From Vicinamibacterales bacterium (lineage in GTDB: Bacteria > Acidobacteriota > Vicinamibacteria > Vicinamibacterales > 2-12-FULL-66-21): a stretch of 64,000 nucleotides of DNA. The stretch covers positions 1 to 64,000 of the forward strand of contig DASXLB010000073.1 in assembly GCA_036496585.1 (NCBI GenBank), read 5' to 3'. Position 1 is the stretch's first letter. The number at the start of each line of letters is the position of its first letter. Below are positions 41,625-50,359 of this stretch, piece after piece. A program made the translations under genes and the position numbers. The notes beneath the pieces are model-generated. The model was not told the DNA's origin. It did not search any database and saw only the letters and a program-made list of their open reading frames with translations.

Positions 41625-43076
41625 ATGAAACACCGTCTGCTCGCGCTCGCCGCGACGGCTCTGGCCTCGTTCGTCGCCGCCCCTGCCGCGCAGCAGGGGC
41701 CGCCGCTCTTCGCGACCGGGCTGCCGAAGGACGAGTTTGCCGCCCGCCGCGCGACGCTGATGCAGCGGATCGGCGACGGCGTCGCCGTGCTGCAGGGCGC
41801 CGCCGAGACCGCGTCGTACGAGAAGTTCCGCCAGAGCAACCAGTTCTACTACCTGACCGGGGTGCCGACGCCGCGGGCGATCGCGGTCATCGACGGGCTC
41901 ACGAAGCGCAGCACGCTCTACCTGCTGCCGACCAACGCGGCGATGGAGCGCTCAGAAGGACCGTTGCTCGGAGCCGGGCCGGCAGCCGAGCGGCTCACCG
42001 GCTTCGAGCACGTGGAGGACCGCGACCAGTTCGATCGAACGGTGGCGACACTGGCGGGACGGCGCATCTACACGACGGTCCGCGGTGAAACCGTCCTGAT
42101 GGGGACGCCGGATCATTCGGAGCTGCACAGGCGCGCGCGCGAAGCGGATCCGTGGGATCTGCAGGGATCGCGCGAAGCCTACTTCCGTCAGAAGCTGGGG
42201 GAGAAAGCGCCGGGCGCGACGTTCGAGAACCTCGACGAGATCCTCGACGAGATGCGGATGATCAAGAGCCCGCGCGAAATCGCGCTGCTGCGCGAATCGT
42301 CGCGGATCGCCGGCCTGACGATGATGGAGGCGATGCGATCGGCCGAGCCGGGCATGCACGAGTACGAGATCGAGGCGATCGGCGACTACATCTTCAAGCA
42401 GCACAACGCGCAGGGGCCTGCCTACTTCGGCCTGGTCGCGGCCGGAAAGAACGCCGCCTGGCCGCACTATCACGCCGCGCAGTCGGCACTCACCGACGGC
42501 GACCTGGTGCTGATGGACTATGCGCCGGACTACCAGTACTACACGTCCGACGTGACGCGCATGTTCCCGGCGAACGGCAGGTTCAGCGCCGATCAACGCG
42601 AGCTCTACGGCATCTACGTCAAGCTCTATCGGGCGATCATGACGTCGATCAAGCCTGGGCCGACGCCGCCGATCTTCCAGGAGATCGTCCGGAAGATGGA
42701 CGCGCTGATGGCGTCGTATCCGTTCACCCAGGAGAAATACAAGGCCGCGGCGACGCGTTTCGTTGACGGGTACCGCAAGCGCGCCACCAGCACCGCGGCG
42801 AATCCGCCGACGCTCGGCCACATGGTCGGCATGGAAGTGCACGACGTGCAGCGCGGCTTCACGCAGTACGAGCCCGGCATGGTCTTCACCATCGAACCGG
42901 CCTTGACGATTCCCGAGGATCGCGTCTACATCCGTCTCGAGGACATGCTGGTGATCACGCCGGCCGGCTACGAGAACATGTCGGCGTTCGCGCCGATCGA
43001 GATCGACGCGATCGAGAAGCTGATGGCCGAACCCGGGATGGCGCAGCTGCTGCGCAAGCCGGCCTCGACGCGGTGA
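41625..43076 (+). CDS. Secreted M24-family aminopeptidase P (Xaa-Pro aminopeptidase)
   Basis: The protein is 483 residues from [13 protein letters not shown], a signal peptide cut near PAAQQ; the earlier ATG-like start at 41589 has no signal. The AMP_N domain is followed by the M24 pita-bread fold with metal ligands in [27 protein letters not shown] and [10 protein letters not shown]. It removes N-terminal residues before proline in peptides outside the cytoplasm. CATTAT lies 6 bases before the ATG. Its stop overlaps the next start as GTGA. Confidence 0.92.
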   Translation: MKHRLLALAATALASFVAAPAAQQGPPLFATGLPKDEFAARRATLMQRIGDGVAVLQGAAETASYEKFRQSNQFYYLTGVPTPRAIAVIDGLTKRSTLYLLPTNAAMERSEGPLLGAGPAAERLTGFEHVEDRDQFDRTVATLAGRRIYTTVRGETVLMGTPDHSELHRRAREADPWDLQGSREAYFRQKLGEKAPGATFENLDEILDEMRMIKSPREIALLRESSRIAGLTMMEAMRSAEPGMHEYEIEAIGDYIFKQHNAQGPAYFGLVAAGKNAAWPHYHAAQSALTDGDLVLMDYAPDYQYYTSDVTRMFPANGRFSADQRELYGIYVKLYRAIMTSIKPGPTPPIFQEIVRKMDALMASYPFTQEKYKAAATRFVDGYRKRATSTAANPPTLGHMVGMEVHDVQRGFTQYEPGMVFTIEPALTIPEDRVYIRLEDMLVITPAGYENMSAFAPIEIDAIEKLMAEPGMAQLLRKPASTR

Positions 43077-44995
43077 GCCGGTTCTTCCCCGCGCTTCTCC
43101 TGGCGGCGCTGGCCGCCTGCAGCCATGCGCCGCAGGCGCCGGTGGAGCGCCGCTCCATCCTGCTGGTCACGATGGACACGACGCGATTCGACGCGGTCGG
43201 CAGCGGCCGCGCCGGCGACAACGGCGCGTTCAAGGCGCTCGAGGCGCGCGGCCGCCGGTTCACCCAGGCATACGCCGCCGTGCCGGAGACGCTGCCGTCG
43301 CACACGTCGATCATGACCGGCCTCTATCCCGGCGGCCACGGCGTGCATCAGAACGCCCGCTACGTGCCGGCCTCGGTGCCGCTCGTCGCCGAACAACTGC
43401 AGCGCGCCGGCTATCGCACCGCCGCGTTCGTCTCCGCGTTCGTGCTGAACCGCCGCTTCGGTCTCGCCCGCGGCTTTAACGTCTATGACGACACGATGCC
43501 GGCGGGCCGCGACGAGCGCAACGCCCTCGAGACGACCGACGCCGCAATCGCGGAGCTGGCGAGGCCCCTGGCCGCCGGTGCGCCAGCCGCGCAGCCGCGT
43601 TTCGTGTGGGTGCACTACTACGACCCGCACGCCCCCTACGATCCGCCATCCGGGTTCCGGCGCGATCCGCCCTACCTGGGCGAAGTCGACTTCATGGAAC
43701 AGCAGCTTGGGCGCCTGCTGCAGGCGTTCGAGGCCGCGTCCGGGCCCGCGGCTGCCGAGATCGTGGTGGCGGATCACGGCGAGGGCCTCGGCGAACATGG
43801 CGAGGCGGAACACGGGCGTCTCCTGTATCAGGCGACGCTGCACGTGCCGCTGGTGATCGTGGGGCTTGGCGTGACGGCCGGCGAGGCCAGCGGCGTGCCG
43901 GTGAGCACGCGCCGCGTCTACGACACGATCCTCGACCTCGCCGGTGAGCCGAACGCGCGCAGCCTCCGCGCGGCGGCGGCCGAGCCCGTGCTCGGCGAGG
44001 CGATGAACCCGTTTCTCGAAAACGGCTGGCAGCCGCAGGTGATGACCGTCGCCGGTCGCTACAAGGCGATTCTGTCGGCGCGGCTCGAGACCTACGATCT
44101 CGACGCCGATCCCGCGGAAGCGCGCGATCTCGGCTCCAGCGTGTCGCTGCCGTCAGGCGCGCGCAAGGGGCTCGAGGACTATCCGATTCCGTCCCCGGAC
44201 GCCGCGCATGCGCCGGCGGCGCTCGACGCGGAGGCGGCGCGCCGGATCGCGGCGCTCGGCTACGTCGCCGGGGGCGCAGCGCCGGTGGTCCGCAAGGACG
44301 CGCCGCGCCCGGCCGACATGATCGCGCTCTTTCCGGTCATGGATCGCGCGGCGGCGCTGTTCGGCGCTGGTCAGTACGCGAACGCGATCCCCGTGCTGCG
44401 GCAGATTCTCGCCGCCGACCCGCACAACCTCGACGCCGTGCTGCGGCTGGCGACCTGCTATTCGTCGCTCGGACGTGACGCGCTCGCCGTCGAGACGTTC
44501 CGGAAGGCGGCCGCGATGGCGCCGGACTCGCAGGACGTCCGTACGTATCTGGCGCTGCACTACGCGCGCACGAAGGACTGGGAACAGGCCGTGCCGCTCC
44601 TCGAACAGGTCGTCAAGGAAAGTCCGGATCGCGCGACGGCGGTCGACGCGCTTGGCGCGTTGAAGGCGCGCCAGGGGCTCGCGGCGATGAACCGCGGCGA
44701 CACGCCGGCGGCGCTCGCCGCGTTCGAGCAGGCGCGGCAGCTGCAGGGATCCGCGTTCGTCCACGACCTCGAGCTCGGCGTGCTCGCCATGGACGCGCGC
44801 CGCTTCGACGAGGCGCGGGCCGCGCTCGATCGCGCCCTGGCGAAAACGCCCGGCGACCCGATGGCGCTCTTCAAGCGGGCGCAGGTCAGCGTGCTGTTGA
44901 AGGAGCCAGACAGCAGCGCCCGGATCGCCGCCGCCCGCCAGAAGGCGGACGCGACGACCCGGGCGCTCATTGAACGCGAACGGTTGTTTCGCTAG
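43073..44995 (+). CDS. Sulfatase-like lipoprotein with C-terminal TPR repeats
   Basis: The protein is 640 residues with a GTG start. The lipobox LAAC (C16) marks a lipoprotein. The sulfatase fold has Asp35 in VTMDTTRFD and metal residues in [12 protein letters not shown]. At the nucleophile position the usual C/S-x-P-S-R is [12 protein letters not shown], so Thr73 lies where Cys would be modified to formylglycine. A Thr nucleophile is known in phosphodiesterase-like members of this fold, so a phosphoester rather than a sulfate ester is likely. Residues about 420-640 form TPR repeats ([21 protein letters not shown] and following). Its stop codon overlaps that of the TonB receptor gene (CTAG). 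Confidence 0.86.
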   Translation: MSRFFPALLLAALAACSHAPQAPVERRSILLVTMDTTRFDAVGSGRAGDNGAFKALEARGRRFTQAYAAVPETLPSHTSIMTGLYPGGHGVHQNARYVPASVPLVAEQLQRAGYRTAAFVSAFVLNRRFGLARGFNVYDDTMPAGRDERNALETTDAAIAELARPLAAGAPAAQPRFVWVHYYDPHAPYDPPSGFRRDPPYLGEVDFMEQQLGRLLQAFEAASGPAAAEIVVADHGEGLGEHGEAEHGRLLYQATLHVPLVIVGLGVTAGEASGVPVSTRRVYDTILDLAGEPNARSLRAAAAEPVLGEAMNPFLENGWQPQVMTVAGRYKAILSARLETYDLDADPAEARDLGSSVSLPSGARKGLEDYPIPSPDAAHAPAALDAEAARRIAALGYVAGGAAPVVRKDAPRPADMIALFPVMDRAAALFGAGQYANAIPVLRQILAADPHNLDAVLRLATCYSSLGRDALAVETFRKAAAMAPDSQDVRTYLALHYARTKDWEQAVPLLEQVVKESPDRATAVDALGALKARQGLAAMNRGDTPAALAAFEQARQLQGSAFVHDLELGVLAMDARRFDEARAALDRALAKTPGDPMALFKRAQVSVLLKEPDSSARIAAARQKADATTRALIERERLFR

Positions 44996-47900
44996 AACCG
45001 GAGTCGCAGCGTCATCTCGAGACGCCGCGGATCGTAGTAGTTGTCCGGCAGACCGTAACCGGCCGCGTTGAAGTTCGGCTGGATGTTGTAGCCGGTCTGG
45101 CTGTTGAACACATTGTAGAGATAGAACACGGCGGCCCCGTGGAACCGGTTCAGGAATGGAATGTCCTGCGTGTAATTCAGATCGATCTGCGAGTGCGAAT
45201 CCGAGCGATGGCTGCCGGACGGCTCCGCATAGCGCGCCGTGTTGCTCACGCTCGTCGTCAGCGCCGCGTAGGGCAGGTAGCTGTGCGTCTCCCAGGGCTG
45301 GCCGGACTGCGTCGTGAAGAAGGCGCCGAGCGAGCCGTTCCAATGGAATGAGTAGGTGCCGAACAGCTTGGCCGAGTAGGGACGATCGCCGCGCAGAGTC
45401 CCCAGCTTGTTGTCCCACAGCTGGCGGCCGGGACCGTCGCCGATGTTCGACGATCCGATGAAGATGTTGGCGTCGTTGGACTCGGCTGTCGACGATGCGT
45501 CCTGATCGAAGTTGCCGTAGTAGCGGCTCCAGGTCAGCGAGCCCTGCGCCCAGAGGTGGCCCTTGCGGTATTCCGATTCCACCGTCAGTTCGCGGTAGTC
45601 GGTGAACGCGCCGTCGAGGTCGGCGATCACGTAAGCGTTCCCGCCGTTGGCGATCCCCAGCTGCGCGAGCTGATCCGCGAGATTCGCGATGTAGGGCGTT
45701 TGTGGAATCGCCGCGCTGGTGCCGGGCACCGTCGTGACCCCTTCGTTGTAGAGCACACGCGACATGTTCGGCGTGTCTTCCCAGTAGTGCGTGCCCTTCC
45801 GGTAACGGAAGTAGGCGCGGCCCGAGAGCGCCGGTGAGAACTGGCGCGCGGTACCGATGAGGAACTCGTCATACCGTCGCGGCGTCATGTCCGGCACGAA
45901 CAGCTTGCCCGTCGACGAGGCGACCGACTCGACCGCGAAGAGATTGCCGTTGGCGTCGAAGTCGGCGTTCTGCGTGACCTCGAGGTTCCGGTCCCAGGAG
46001 GCGGCGCGCGGCAGCGAGCTGGCGGCCGGGTTGTAGCGCGCGTAGCTCGCGTAGATCGTGTCCTTGCCGTTGTACGCCCACGTCGTGCTGAGGCGCGGCT
46101 GGATCATCTTGCTCCAGGGAACGTTGTATTCCTCGTACTTGCGTCCGGCCGAATCGGTGGCGGTTGACTTCACGAAGCCCGAGAGCGTGGACCCATCGCT
46201 GTTGAGTCCCTGGCCGTAGAGCGTGTCGTTGCTGAAGACGGCGCCGACGTTGAACGTCCAGTTCTTCCAGTTGACCGTATCGTTCGCCTCGAAGCTCTTC
46301 GAGTGATACTCCGAGTGGATGACCGGCGTCACGCCGACGCCCTGCGCCTGATAGGTCGCCTGGTAGTAGATCGGCTGTCCGGTCGCGCCCGCCGGAAAAT
46401 TGACGGTCGCGGCAGGAACGGAAATCGATCCCCAGCCGTTCGAGCTGCGGTCGAGGTCCTCGGAGTCGATGTAGCCCTGGAACCCGCCGTGCAGGTTGTG
46501 ACGCATGCCCCCGGCGGTCAGCGACGTGTCGATCGTGACCTGGCCGGCGTCGCGGAAGAAGTTGTCCCGGTCGATCAAAGATCCGAAACCGACCAGACCG
46601 CCGCCGGTCTGGGCGCCAGCCGTCGGGCAGGAGCCGGCCGCCGCCAGCGCTGCCGTGCACGCGAAACCGTATTGATTGATGATCGGCGCGACGAACGCGT
46701 TCTGCGCGGCGTTGCCCGCGATGGCCTTCGGCACGGTCACGAGCCCCAGTTGATTGAGATTCGCGACGTCGAGATGGGTGCCGGGCGTGGTGTTGATGAC
46801 GGCTGACGAGGGGTTGTCGGGAATGCCCTGCGTCGGGTTCTCGAAATGCGTGTACTTGAAGCCGATGACCGTGTTGCTCCGGACGATCCACGACCCGTCC
46901 GCGGTGCCGATCTTCTGCCACGCCTCGTTGCCGGTGCCGGCGGTGGGCGCCGTGAACGCGCCGAACGTCGTTCCCTGATCGAGGCGGTGGGAATCGCGGT
47001 AGCTCAGGTTGACCAGGGTCGAACTGGTCGGCGTCAGCGTGAGCTTGCCGAAGCCTTCGTTGCGCGTGCTGTCGTAATTGGGCAGCGTGCCGTAGGCGTT
47101 CGACGCGTTCTGACGCGTGACCGTCGGCCGGTAGTACGACCCATAGACGAACGCCTTCGACGGCACGATCGGTCCGCCGCCGTTGAGGTCGGTCCAGTAG
47201 CGATGCTCGTCGTACTTCGACGTGCTGGTGTTGATCTGGTCGGCGGCCATCCCGGGCGTCTGGAAGCGGAACTGCGCCTCGCCGGTGAACCGGTTCGTGC
47301 CGGACTTGCTCACCGAGTCGATGTTGAACCCGCCGGCGCGGTTGAAGTCGACGGCCTTGGCGCCGCCCTTGACGACCGTGAACTCGGCGATGTCGAGCGA
47401 CGAGGGCTCGGCCGACAGCGTGCCGAACAGCGGCAGCGTGACGTTGACGCCGTCGAAGTTGTAGACGTTGTCCTGGCCGCTGGCGCCGGCGCTCGGCCCG
47501 CGGACCGCATCCTGGGTGTACATGACGCCCGGGATCAAGTTGATCAGATCGCGATACTGCGTGCCGACCGGCAGCCGCTCCATTTCCGAGGAATTGAGGC
47601 CGCTGGTGATCGCCGCCGACGTCTTGTCGGCGTAGGTCGTTTGCGCCGTGACGGTCACCGCCTCACTGACGCCCTGGACCGCGAGCTTCGTGTCGACCGA
47701 GGTGACCTGTTCGAGCTGCACGTCGGCTTCGCGCGAGACGGTCTGGAAGCCGGAGAGCGTGAACGTGATCGTGTAGTGGCCCGGGGGCAGCAGCGGCATC
47801 ACATAGATGCCGTCGGAGCCGCTCACGGTGGTGCGCGGCGTGGGAAGCACGTTGGATTTCGCTTCCACAGTGACGCCCGGCAGGACCGCGCCGCTCGAAT

Positions 47901-48015
47901 CCATGACCTTGCCCTGAGCCGAGCCGGTCTGCTGCGCCAATGCCGACGCAGCGGGTACGATGAATATCGCTAGCAGGAATAAAGACGTACGTACGAACAC
48001 ACGCACAGATGGCAT
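44992..48015 (-). CDS. TonB-dependent receptor with carboxypeptidase-regulatory-like domain (Oar-like)
   Basis: The protein is 1007 residues. A signal peptide (about 1-27) precedes a carboxypeptidase-regulatory beta domain (GSAQGKVMDSSGAVLPGVTV, about 30-110). A plug domain (SSEMERLPVGTQYRDLINLI) and a large beta barrel ending in LEMTLRLRF follow, with a terminal Phe typical of outer-membrane insertion. These Acidobacteria-type receptors import polymers or bind surface ligands; the substrate is unknown. There is no SusD-like partner. The leader carries a GGAGGAGGAGG ribosome site. Confidence 0.94.
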   Translation of the reverse strand: MPSVRVFVRTSLFLLAIFIVPAASALAQQTGSAQGKVMDSSGAVLPGVTVEAKSNVLPTPRTTVSGSDGIYVMPLLPPGHYTITFTLSGFQTVSREADVQLEQVTSVDTKLAVQGVSEAVTVTAQTTYADKTSAAITSGLNSSEMERLPVGTQYRDLINLIPGVMYTQDAVRGPSAGASGQDNVYNFDGVNVTLPLFGTLSAEPSSLDIAEFTVVKGGAKAVDFNRAGGFNIDSVSKSGTNRFTGEAQFRFQTPGMAADQINTSTSKYDEHRYWTDLNGGGPIVPSKAFVYGSYYRPTVTRQNASNAYGTLPNYDSTRNEGFGKLTLTPTSSTLVNLSYRDSHRLDQGTTFGAFTAPTAGTGNEAWQKIGTADGSWIVRSNTVIGFKYTHFENPTQGIPDNPSSAVINTTPGTHLDVANLNQLGLVTVPKAIAGNAAQNAFVAPIINQYGFACTAALAAAGSCPTAGAQTGGGLVGFGSLIDRDNFFRDAGQVTIDTSLTAGGMRHNLHGGFQGYIDSEDLDRSSNGWGSISVPAATVNFPAGATGQPIYYQATYQAQGVGVTPVIHSEYHSKSFEANDTVNWKNWTFNVGAVFSNDTLYGQGLNSDGSTLSGFVKSTATDSAGRKYEEYNVPWSKMIQPRLSTTWAYNGKDTIYASYARYNPAASSLPRAASWDRNLEVTQNADFDANGNLFAVESVASSTGKLFVPDMTPRRYDEFLIGTARQFSPALSGRAYFRYRKGTHYWEDTPNMSRVLYNEGVTTVPGTSAAIPQTPYIANLADQLAQLGIANGGNAYVIADLDGAFTDYRELTVESEYRKGHLWAQGSLTWSRYYGNFDQDASSTAESNDANIFIGSSNIGDGPGRQLWDNKLGTLRGDRPYSAKLFGTYSFHWNGSLGAFFTTQSGQPWETHSYLPYAALTTSVSNTARYAEPSGSHRSDSHSQIDLNYTQDIPFLNRFHGAAVFYLYNVFNSQTGYNIQPNFNAAGYGLPDNYYDPRRLEMTLRLRF

Positions 48016-48058
48016 CCGGGTCCTCCTCCTCCGTCGGGCGCGAACGGCCGCGATCGTA

Positions 48059-49084
48059 TCACGCCACGCTGGCGTTGGCGTGCACGGCGGCGCCGAGCAG
48101 GCCGGCTTCGGCGTTGAGGATCACGGCGACCGGAATCGTGGCGACGAGATCGACCATCGGTGTCTTGGCGCGGAACGCGTCCATGAAACGTCCCTGCCGG
48201 ATCGTCGGCAGCAGCTTCGGTGCGATGCCGCCGCCGACATAGATGCCGGCGGTTGCCTTGGTGCGCAGCGCGAGGTTGCCCGCTTCGGCGCCGTAGGCCT
48301 CGACGAACATCTCCAGCGCCTCGCGGCATTGCGCGCACTGTCCGGCGGCCCCGGCCCGCGCGATCGCGCCGGGCAGATCGGCGGGGTCGTCGATCGTGCC
48401 GACCGCGGCGCAGGTGCGCGCCGGCACGAACGCGGCCGGCGACAGGTACGTCCGGTTGCCCCACGCGTCGTGCGTGAACTGGTAGACGTTGACCAGGCCG
48501 GGACCGCAGACGACGTGTTCGACGCTGCAGCGGCCGTAGACGCGGGTGATCGCGGCGAGCATCTCGATCTCGCGCGGCGTCCGCGCGCCCCAGTCGGCGT
48601 GCCCGCCCTCGGTCGCGCCCGGCAGGAACCGGCCGTCGACGTTCAGCAGGAACGCCTCGCCGAGTCCGGTGCCCGCGGCGATCACCGCAGCGTTGCCGTC
48701 GGCGAGCGGCACGCCCTGCTGCAGGTACTCGAGCTCCGCTGGCGCGAGCACCGAGACGGAGTACGCCATGGCTTCGAGATCGTTGAGGATATGCACGCGC
48801 GGCAGCGACGCCTCGTGGCCGATCGCCTCGCCGTCGACGAGCCACGGCACGTTGGTCAGCCGCGCGATGTTGTCGCTGACCGCGCCGGCGACGCCGAAAC
48901 TCGCCGCCGTGACCGCCCGCGGCTCGACCCCTTCCGCCTTCAGGAATTCGCGGATCATCGGGACGATGCTGTCGTAGTCGAGCGTGACGAACTCACCGAC
49001 CTCGATCGGCGACGGCCGATCGGCCGCGTCCGCGAAGAGTCCGAGCAGCGTCTTGGTTCCGCCGACGTCAGCAGCGAGCAGCAC
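48059..49084 (-). CDS. glk: Glucokinase
   Basis: The protein is 341 residues from GTG 49084, giving the standard opening LLAADVGGTKTLLGLF (phosphate-binding motif). Other glucokinase marks are NDLEAMAYS (catalytic Asp), AAGTGLGEAFL and EGGHADWGAR. The open frame upstream to 49219 crosses the tandem repeat region and is not used. It phosphorylates glucose with ATP in the cytoplasm. CATAAT lies 7 bases before the GTG. It is divergent from the MerR-TPR gene. Confidence 0.93.
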   Translation of the reverse strand: MLLAADVGGTKTLLGLFADAADRPSPIEVGEFVTLDYDSIVPMIREFLKAEGVEPRAVTAASFGVAGAVSDNIARLTNVPWLVDGEAIGHEASLPRVHILNDLEAMAYSVSVLAPAELEYLQQGVPLADGNAAVIAAGTGLGEAFLLNVDGRFLPGATEGGHADWGARTPREIEMLAAITRVYGRCSVEHVVCGPGLVNVYQFTHDAWGNRTYLSPAAFVPARTCAAVGTIDDPADLPGAIARAGAAGQCAQCREALEMFVEAYGAEAGNLALRTKATAGIYVGGGIAPKLLPTIRQGRFMDAFRAKTPMVDLVATIPVAVILNAEAGLLGAAVHANASVA

Positions 49085-49091
49085 GGCCCCT

Positions 49092-49097
49092 ATTATG
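49092..49097 (-). promoter_or_regulatory. -10-like CATAAT before glk
   Basis: On the minus strand CATAAT (5 of 6) ends 7 bases before the GTG with AGGGGCC between. It touches the repeat array at 49095-49158. Confidence 0.45.
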
Positions 49098-49158
49098 TGG
49101 AAATGTGGAAATGTGGGGATGTGGAAATTTCCACATTTCCACGTCCCCGCATTTCCAC
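49095..49158. repeat. Eight 8-base units arranged as a large inverted repeat
   Basis: The 64 bases split exactly into eight 8-mers: ATGTGGAA, ATGTGGAA, ATGTGGGG, ATGTGGAA, ATTTCCAC, ATTTCCAC, GTCCCCGC, ATTTCCAC. The second half mirrors the first, so the array folds on itself around GGAAATTTCC. It fills the divergent gap between glk and the MerR-TPR gene. It could be an operator array for the MerR-like protein or a structural element. Confidence 0.8.
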
Positions 49159-49196
49159 ATTGACTTTGGCCGATCGTTGGACCAATGTGACCGAGA

Positions 49197-50021
49197 ATGT
49201 CGGTCGGCGTCCGGGACATTCGCCATCTCTATCCCCGCATCACCGAGAACCATCTCCGCTATCTGGAGAAGTGGGGACTCATCAGACCGGCGCTTGCGCG
49301 CCGCGACGGCGAGTTCACGTTCACCGAGGTCGCGCGCATCAAGCAGCTCGCGGCGGAGCTCGAACGCAGCGTGCCGCTGAAGCAGGCGCTGCGGGCGCTC
49401 AACGCCGATCACCAGGGGCAGCTCGAATTCGACTTCCACGCCTCGAATGCGACGCCCGCGAAGGTGGTCGCCCTGCCGGCGCCCCATCAGCGGCGTCCGC
49501 CGGAGCGGGCCACGCCGGTGCCGTCGGCGGTGGGCGTGGCGTATCCCTTCTCGGATCCGCAGGCGGCGCTCGCCGCGAAATACTTCATCGAGGGCTCGCG
49601 GCTCGACGACGGCGACGAGTCGAAGATGGAGGAAGCGGCCGCCGCCTACCGCAAGGCGCTGGTGATCGACCCCGAGCTGGTGCCGGCGATCGTGAATCTC
49701 GCCAACATCCATTACGGCCGCGACGAGCTGATCGAGGCGCAGGCGCTCTACGAACGGGCGATCGCGCTCGATCAGGATTGCTTCGAGGCGCACTTCAACC
49801 TCGGCAACATCCACCACGATCTCGGCCGTTACGAAGATGCGCTCGTCTGTTACCGCGACGCGGTCGCGCTCAGCCCCGGCTACGCCGACGCGCACTTCTA
49901 TCTGGCGGTGACGCTCGAGAAGACCGGGCATTCGCCGGAGGCGAAGCCGCACTGGCGGACGTATCAGGAACTGGCGCCGGAAGGCGAGTGGATCGAACTA
50001 GCCCGGGAGTTTTCGGAATGA
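49197..50021 (+). CDS. MerR-like DNA-binding domain fused to TPR repeats
   Basis: The protein is 274 residues. Residues 1-70 form a MerR-type winged helix (VRDIRHLYPRITENHLRYLEKWGLI, then FTEVARIKQLAAEL). A linker follows, then at least three TPR motifs (about 140-260, for example AAAYRKALVIDPELVPAIVN and EALVCYRDAVALSPGYAD). There is no metal-binding cysteine like MerR itself. A regulator that senses a protein partner through its TPRs is plausible. The tandem inverted repeat just upstream could be its operator. Confidence 0.86.
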   Translation: MSVGVRDIRHLYPRITENHLRYLEKWGLIRPALARRDGEFTFTEVARIKQLAAELERSVPLKQALRALNADHQGQLEFDFHASNATPAKVVALPAPHQRRPPERATPVPSAVGVAYPFSDPQAALAAKYFIEGSRLDDGDESKMEEAAAAYRKALVIDPELVPAIVNLANIHYGRDELIEAQALYERAIALDQDCFEAHFNLGNIHHDLGRYEDALVCYRDAVALSPGYADAHFYLAVTLEKTGHSPEAKPHWRTYQELAPEGEWIELAREFSE

Positions 50022-50062
50022 CGGCGGGTCGCCCGTTGTCATTGGCTCAATAGCCGGCGCGC

Positions 50063-50359
50063 TCAGTAGCCGGCGCGCTCCGCGGCCCAGTCCCGCTTCT
50101 TCGGGGTCCGCCGCAGCTTGTAGTACGCGCACTCCGGGCACCACGAATCAGCCTTGAACCCTTCCTTCCCGGCGAAGGGGAGCACATCGCGGTGGGTGCA
50201 GAACTCGCCGTCCTCGGGCGCCGCCCGCCAGCGGCATGACTTGAACTTGAGCACCGCGGCGCCGACCTGCGTGTCGGCCGGCGGCGTCGTCTCGGCGGGC
50301 GTGTCCTGCGGGATCGGGGAGGGCGAAGGGGGAAACGGGTTCATCGGGTCCATGGTCAT
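50063..50359 (-). CDS. Small Cys-containing protein, possible zinc-binding
   Basis: The 98-residue protein has a Pro-rich N-terminus (about 1-30) and a core with four cysteines: SCRW, EFCTHRD and WCPEC. The CPEC pair together with Cys/His partners could bind zinc. The C-terminus is basic (RRTPKKRDW). I do not recognise a family. Its ATG overlaps the DEAD-helicase stop by four bases, so it is part of the infA-helicase operon and may work with RNA. Confidence 0.7.
   Translation of the reverse strand: MTMDPMNPFPPSPSPIPQDTPAETTPPADTQVGAAVLKFKSCRWRAAPEDGEFCTHRDVLPFAGKEGFKADSWCPECAYYKLRRTPKKRDWAAERAGY

Noticed and set aside
49095-49158. A CRISPR array
   Set aside because: Units are 8 bases without spacers and half of them are inverted.
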